Shown here piece after piece: positions 60,286 to 64,000 of a stretch of DNA of 64,000 nucleotides. Source of the DNA: Bog-756 sp963741055 (GTDB taxonomy: Bacteria; Actinomycetota; Acidimicrobiia; Acidimicrobiales; RAAP-2); contig CAVUGU010000005.1 of NCBI GenBank assembly GCA_963741055.1, forward strand, positions 186,001 through 250,000, written 5' to 3'. How positions within the stretch are numbered: the stretch's first letter is position 1; the number at the start of each line of letters is the position of its first letter. The position numbers were made by a program, and so were the translations under genes. Under the pieces are notes generated by a model. It had not been told where the DNA came from, made no database searches, and worked only from the letters and a program-made list of their open reading frames with translations.

Positions 60286-60812
60286 CGATCGCCTCGGTCG
60301 CCGCGACCCGCCGGGGCGACAGTCGTCCCGGCGCTCGCTCGGGACGGGAGCCGCAGGCGGACCGTGCCGCTCACATGATCGCCGAGAGAGTTCGCACCCT
60401 GTACCGCCACCTCGACCGTGCCATAGACCTCCGGTCCGCCGGAGCCCTTCGACGGTTCCTCCTTCTCGGTCACCACCCCGGTCAGGGTCATGGTGTCGCC
60501 CGGGTAGTTGGGAGCACCGAGTCGGATGTCCACGTCGGTCAGGACGCCGCCCGGTCCGCTCCAGTCGGTCACGTAGCGACCGACGAGACCGTTGGTCGAG
60601 AGGATGTTCATGAAGATGTCCTGCGAGCCCCGCTCGACCGCGAGCGAGGGATCATGGTGCACGTCCTGGTAGTCGCGCGACGCGATCGCAGTCGAGACGA
60701 TCAGTGTCCGGGTGAGCGGGATCTCGAGGGCCGGCAGCGCGTCCCCGACCGCGACCTCCTCGAAAGCGAGTGTGGTCGTACGCCGGGGTGACGTCGGGAG
60801 CGTGGCGCTCAC
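60282..60812 (-). CDS. chsH1: Steroid enoyl-CoA hydratase subunit ChsH1 (MaoC-like)
   Basis: 176-residue MaoC-like hotdog protein. The hydratase motif is RDYQDVHHDPSLAVERGSQD with catalytic Asp and His (D-x4-H), followed by IFMNILSTNGLVGRYVTDWS. Corresponds to Rv3541c, which hydrates 3-oxo-pregnadiene-carboxyl-CoA as a complex with ChsH2. GTG 60812 overlaps the chsE1 stop (GTGA), and its own stop overlaps ltp2. Confidence 0.9.
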   Translation of the reverse strand: MSATLPTSPRRTTTLAFEEVAVGDALPALEIPLTRTLIVSTAIASRDYQDVHHDPSLAVERGSQDIFMNILSTNGLVGRYVTDWSGPGGVLTDVDIRLGAPNYPGDTMTLTGVVTEKEEPSKGSGGPEVYGTVEVAVQGANSLGDHVSGTVRLRLPSRASAGTTVAPAGRGDRGDR

Positions 60813-61981
60813 GCCACGACCTGCCGTCCGGAACGCTCCGCCCGGCGAGCCTCCACCACCTGGCGGCCGAGACGTGCGAGGTGCGCGCTCGGCGCGCCGA
60901 GCATCAGCTCGATCTGCTTGCCCCACAGGAAGTAGCGGTGGATCGGATAGGAGATGTCGGCGCCGATCCCGCCGTGCAGGTGCTGGGTGGCGAACACGGC
61001 ACGCTGGCCGGCCTCGGAGGCGAACCACGAGGCCACCGACACCGCCTGTTCCGAGTCGAGACCGTTGTCGAGCCGCCATGCGGCCTGCCACATCGACACC
61101 CGGACCGTCTCGGTGTCGATCGCGGCATCGGCGGCTTTGAGCATCGTTCCCTGGAAGGTCGAGAGGGGCCGCCCGAATTGCTCGCGGGTGTTGAGGTAGG
61201 CCGCGGTCTGAGTCACTGCTGATTCGATGACCCCGACCTGGAGCGCACAGAGGCCGGTCCAGGCACGCTGCAGCATCCACGACAGGACCTCGTGTCCGCG
61301 CTCGGAATCACCGTCCACGAGCAGATCGTCCGCCACCACCTCGGCCTCGTCGAGGTGGAGATGCGGGTGGATCTCGCGATTGGTGGTCACCGCCGGCTCG
61401 CGCCGGACGCCTTTGGCGCCAGGATCGAGGACCGCCACGACCACCCCGTCACCGAGGACGGCGGGAACGAGGACGCGATCCGCGACGTGTGCGAAAGGAA
61501 CCGCCCGCGCCACACCGGTGAGCGTGACTCCTCCGGCGCCGAGCGGTTCGGCTCGCACCGAGGGACGGCCCTCTCCTCCGACGGCCACGTCGCCGGCGAC
61601 GTCGGCGAGCGCCGCGGTGAGCACGGTGGATCCGGAGACGACTCCGGGAAGCAGCGCGGTCCGCAGCGATTCGCTCCCGAACTCGGCGATCGGCATCGCG
61701 CCGAGGACCGTCGTCGCCCACAGGGGCACCGGCGCGACGACGCGTCCCTGCGCCTCGAGCACCAGGGCCACTTCGACCATCCCGAGGCCGCCACCTCCGT
61801 ACGCTTCGGGGACACCGAGTCCGAGCAACTCGGCGCCGGCCAGCTCCGACCACAGGTCACGATCGAACCGGTCGGCGCTCTCTTCGACTTTCTGGACCCG
61901 CTCGGGCGTCACGATCCCGTCGAAGATGCCCCGGGCCGCCTCCTCGACGGCGGACTGCTCGTCGCTCAGAGTGAAGTCCAT
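60809..61981 (-). CDS. chsE1: Steroid acyl-CoA dehydrogenase subunit ChsE1 (FadE28-like)
   Basis: 390-residue acyl-CoA dehydrogenase family protein beginning MDFTLSDEQSAVEEAARGIF. It has VPEAYGGGGLGMVEVALVLE in the N-terminal helices and HLHGGIGADISYPIHRYFLW and KQIELMLGAPSAHLARLGRQ at the end. The central FAD-contact motif of normal FadE enzymes is degenerate, as in FadE28, which pairs with FadE29 in an alpha2-beta2 enzyme. It oxidises the C22 propanoyl-CoA side chain of steroids. ATG 61981 shares a base with the chsH2 stop (TGATG). Confidence 0.9.
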   Translation of the reverse strand: MDFTLSDEQSAVEEAARGIFDGIVTPERVQKVEESADRFDRDLWSELAGAELLGLGVPEAYGGGGLGMVEVALVLEAQGRVVAPVPLWATTVLGAMPIAEFGSESLRTALLPGVVSGSTVLTAALADVAGDVAVGGEGRPSVRAEPLGAGGVTLTGVARAVPFAHVADRVLVPAVLGDGVVVAVLDPGAKGVRREPAVTTNREIHPHLHLDEAEVVADDLLVDGDSERGHEVLSWMLQRAWTGLCALQVGVIESAVTQTAAYLNTREQFGRPLSTFQGTMLKAADAAIDTETVRVSMWQAAWRLDNGLDSEQAVSVASWFASEAGQRAVFATQHLHGGIGADISYPIHRYFLWGKQIELMLGAPSAHLARLGRQVVEARRAERSGRQVVA

Positions 61982-63097
61982 CAGCGCACCGTCCCTTCGC
62001 CCGACGCCTTGGCACCTTTGGCTGCGGCGCTGTCGGTGTCCGTGCTCTTCGGCACGCCGGTCGGTGCCTTGGTGAAGACCGGCAGGGTCAGCTCGTCGTC
62101 GAACGCGACGAAGGTCACCTGCACCGGCATACCGATCGCCATCTCTTCGGGTTCGATGCCCTGCCACGTTCGCGACGAGTCGCGTCCCCTCCTCGAGCTC
62201 GATCAACGCGACCACCAGCGGGTAGTCGAAGGCCGGTACCTGCGGGTAGTGGTTCACGACGTAGCTGTAGACCGTCCCACGCCCCGACGCGACGACCGTG
62301 TCCCACTCGAACGAACGGCAGTTCGCGCAAGCCGGGCGCGGCGGATGGCGCAGCACTCCACAGGAGGTGCAGCGCTGGATCAGCAGTTCGTGGCGCTTCG
62401 CTCCTTCGAAGAAGAACTCGTTGTCCTGGGTGAGCGCCGGGCGCGGCCGCTTCGGACGCTCCGCGACCGTCTCGCCGGTGCCGGCGGCGCGCTTCGGCCT
62501 GAATTTGAGGATCCGAAACCGCATGGTCGCGACCAGCTCGGCGTTCTGGTCGGTGTACTCGAGGCGGGTGGTGAGGAAGTGCCCGGTCCCGAGGGCGGTC
62601 TGCTTCTCAGCGGAGATCGATTCGATGACCGAGGTGAGCTGGAGCCGGTCGCCGATCACCAGCGGTCGCTCGTAGTGCTGGCTGCAGTTGGTCGCGACCA
62701 CCGAAGTGAACCCACCCTCGTCGAGGAGGTGCATCAGCTGCTCCGACGGCGAGTTCGCGGGGACCGTCCCCGCGGCACGCGCCGCATCGGCTTCGAGGCT
62801 CGCCCGGAGACCGCGCATGATCCAGGCCTGCAGCATCGTCGGCGGAGCGACGATCCCGGGGAACCCCGCCGCGCGTGCCGCGTCCTCGTCCACGTAGACC
62901 GGGTTGAAATCCCCCATCGCCTCGACCCAGTGGCGGATCATCGCCTGGTTCACCGGATCGGGAGCGACCATCTTGTCGCCCGACGGTTGGCCGACGAAGG
63001 CTTGTAGCCGGTCCTCGTAGGACGGCCGTGCCCCTTTCCTTGTGGTTTCCTTGTCGGAGGATTCCGCGTCCTGCGTCTCGGTCCGCGCCGCGCTCAT
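61981..63097 (-). CDS. chsH2: Steroid hydratase subunit ChsH2 (MaoC-like plus DUF35)
   Basis: Two-domain protein of about 372 residues. N-terminal MaoC-like hotdog (VAPDPVNQAMIRHWVEAMGD, ARAAGFPGIVAPPTMLQAWI) and C-terminal DUF35 with a four-cysteine zinc ribbon (CTSCGVLRHPPRPACANC) and OB-fold (VYSYVVNHYPQVPAFDYPLV). Corresponds to Rv3542c; the DUF35 part also binds Ltp2. The frame slips near 62165: RLVANVAG should continue IEPEEMAIGMPVQVTFVAFD and end at TGA 61981-61983. Without the correction the frame runs through into chsE1. ATG 63097 overlaps the chsE2 stop. Confidence 0.9.
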
Positions 63098-64000
63098 CGT
63101 GCAGCCCGCTTCATCCCGAGCCCGGCCATGGCCAGGATCTCGCGCTGGATCTCGTTGACCCCGCCGCCGAAGGTGTTGATCTGGGCCTGCCGTCCGGCGC
63201 GCTCGAGGTCTCCGTGGAGGACCGCTCCCGGACTTCCCGGCGTGAGGTACCCGGCGGAGCCGACGATGCCGAGCAGCCGGCGGTAGATCTCGACCGCGGA
63301 CTCGGTGCCGAACACCTTCACCGCGGACGAATCCGCCGGACCCAAGGTGCCGTCGGCGACCGCTCCGGTCATCCGCCAGTTGAGAAGGTGCAACGCCTCG
63401 AGCAACGCGTAGGTCTTCGCCAGGTCGTCCTGGATCCAGCCCACCTCCTCGAGGCCCTTCTCGAACACCCAGTCGAGGACCTCGTCCCACAGCCGGAAGG
63501 CCAGCGCGCTCGCCGCCGCCAGACCGACTCGCTCGTGGTTGAGCTGACCGGTGATCAGACGCCAGCCCTCGTTGACCTCGCCCACGAGGGCGGTGCGCGG
63601 GACGCGGACACCGTCGTAGTAGGAGGCGGTCGTGGCCACGCCGCCCACCGTGACGATCGGCGTGCAGGAGAACCCCGGCGACGACGTCGGCACCATCAGG
63701 ATCGAGATCCCCTTGTGCTTCGGGGCGTCGGGGTCGGTGCGCACCGCCAGCCAGATGTAGTCGGCGTTGTTGGCGCCGCTGGTGAAGACCTTGTTGCCGT
63801 TGACCAGCCACTCGTCCCCGTCGAGCACCGCGCTCGTCCGGAGAGAGGCGAGATCGGTCCCCGCACCCGGCTCGGTGTAGCCGATGGCGCAGTTGATCTC
63901 ACCCGCGAGGATCCCCGAAAGGAAGAAGCTCCTCTGCTCCTCGGACCCGTGCCGCATCAACATCGGACCGACGGTGTTCAAGGTCACGAAGGGGAACGGG
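63094..64000 (-). CDS. chsE2: Steroid acyl-CoA dehydrogenase subunit ChsE2 (FadE29-like), N-terminus beyond window
   Basis: Acyl-CoA dehydrogenase with closest resemblance to FadE29 (Rv3543c): NTVGPMLMRHGSEEQRSFFL, INCAIGYTEPGAGTDLASLR, VNGNKVFTSGANNADYIWLA, TDPDAPKHKGISILMV and ITGQLNHERVGLAAASALAF. It ends FGGGVNEIQREILAMAGLGM. It retains the FAD-binding signature that ChsE1 lacks, so the pair should form one active heteromer. About 90 N-terminal residues lie right of 64000. First gene of this operon within the window; further igr-type genes (for example a CYP125) may follow. Confidence 0.9.
   Translation of the reverse strand, partial: PFPFVTLNTVGPMLMRHGSEEQRSFFLSGILAGEINCAIGYTEPGAGTDLASLRTSAVLDGDEWLVNGNKVFTSGANNADYIWLAVRTDPDAPKHKGISILMVPTSSPGFSCTPIVTVGGVATTASYYDGVRVPRTALVGEVNEGWRLITGQLNHERVGLAAASALAFRLWDEVLDWVFEKGLEEVGWIQDDLAKTYALLEALHLLNWRMTGAVADGTLGPADSSAVKVFGTESAVEIYRRLLGIVGSAGYLTPGSPGAVLHGDLERAGRQAQINTFGGGVNEIQREILAMAGLGMKRAAR

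Noticed and set aside
60809..63811. 1000-codon single frame across three genes
   Set aside because: It links antisense-frame sequence, chsH2 and chsE1 only because chsH2 has a frame slip; the genes have separate starts and stops.

Overview
This is a GC-rich actinobacterial window (about two thirds G+C by eye), most likely from class Acidimicrobiia. The grounds are a mycobacterial-type Kgd, PafB/PafC, an F420-pathway CofC/FbiD, several FadE/FadD lipid genes, a monoderm type IV pilus set without a secretin, and an igr-like steroid operon. The class is inferred from gene content; no marker gene such as 16S rRNA is present. Genes are packed tightly and many neighbours overlap by 1-4 bases (ATGA, GTGA or TGATG junctions). 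No tRNA, rRNA or CRISPR array was seen.

Layout. 1-12 kb: kgd (cut by the left edge), an in-frame QueC-QueE fusion, two alpha/beta hydrolases, a short HU, a TIGR01777 epimerase, an acyl-CoA dehydrogenase, rnhB and an acyl-CoA ligase. 12-18 kb: GH38 mannosidase, class III adenylate cyclase, fbiD and a PIG-L deacetylase. 17.9-22 kb: an HU with a histone-H1-like tail, a VirD4/TraG-like ATPase and a short MobF relaxase, which look like an isolated DNA-transfer module. 22-26 kb: pafC, pafB, a CtaG-like protein and an acyl-CoA carboxylase subunit. 26-43 kb: type IV pilus genes in two blocks (pilB-pilT-pilC-pilA on minus; pilT2, a pilM-pilN fusion and pilO on plus), with a prepilin-peptidase-like gene, a NarL-type two-component pair, moaC and an FmdB-type protein between them. 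43-49 kb: tldD/tldE, an FlK-like thioesterase, an AIM24-like protein and dxs. 49-54.5 kb: two steroid-type acyl-CoA ligases, an isochorismatase-like protein and an LLM flavoprotein, with two KstR-like palindromes. 54.5-59 kb: secreted beta-propeller, ECF sigma, anti-sigma and a DUF4389/proline-rich membrane protein. 59-64 kb: chsE2-chsH2-chsE1-chsH1-ltp2, the enzymes that remove the last three side-chain carbons of steroids.

How the parts fit. The right third looks devoted to sterol or bile-acid side-chain catabolism: ligases activate the acids, the ChsE1/E2 dehydrogenase and ChsH1/H2 hydratase process the C22 propanoyl-CoA steroid, and Ltp2 cleaves it. Propionyl-CoA carboxylation (24.9 kb) and Kgd would take up the products. 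The pilus blocks supply extension (PilB) and retraction (two PilT) motors, platform (PilC), pilin and assembly proteins (PilMN, PilO).

Quality caveat. About 25 genes or gene parts continue in another frame after a single-base slip, often in G/C runs, while similarity to the family continues on both sides. I read these as sequencing or assembly indels rather than real pseudogenes, and I give each gene its whole span with the approximate slip position.
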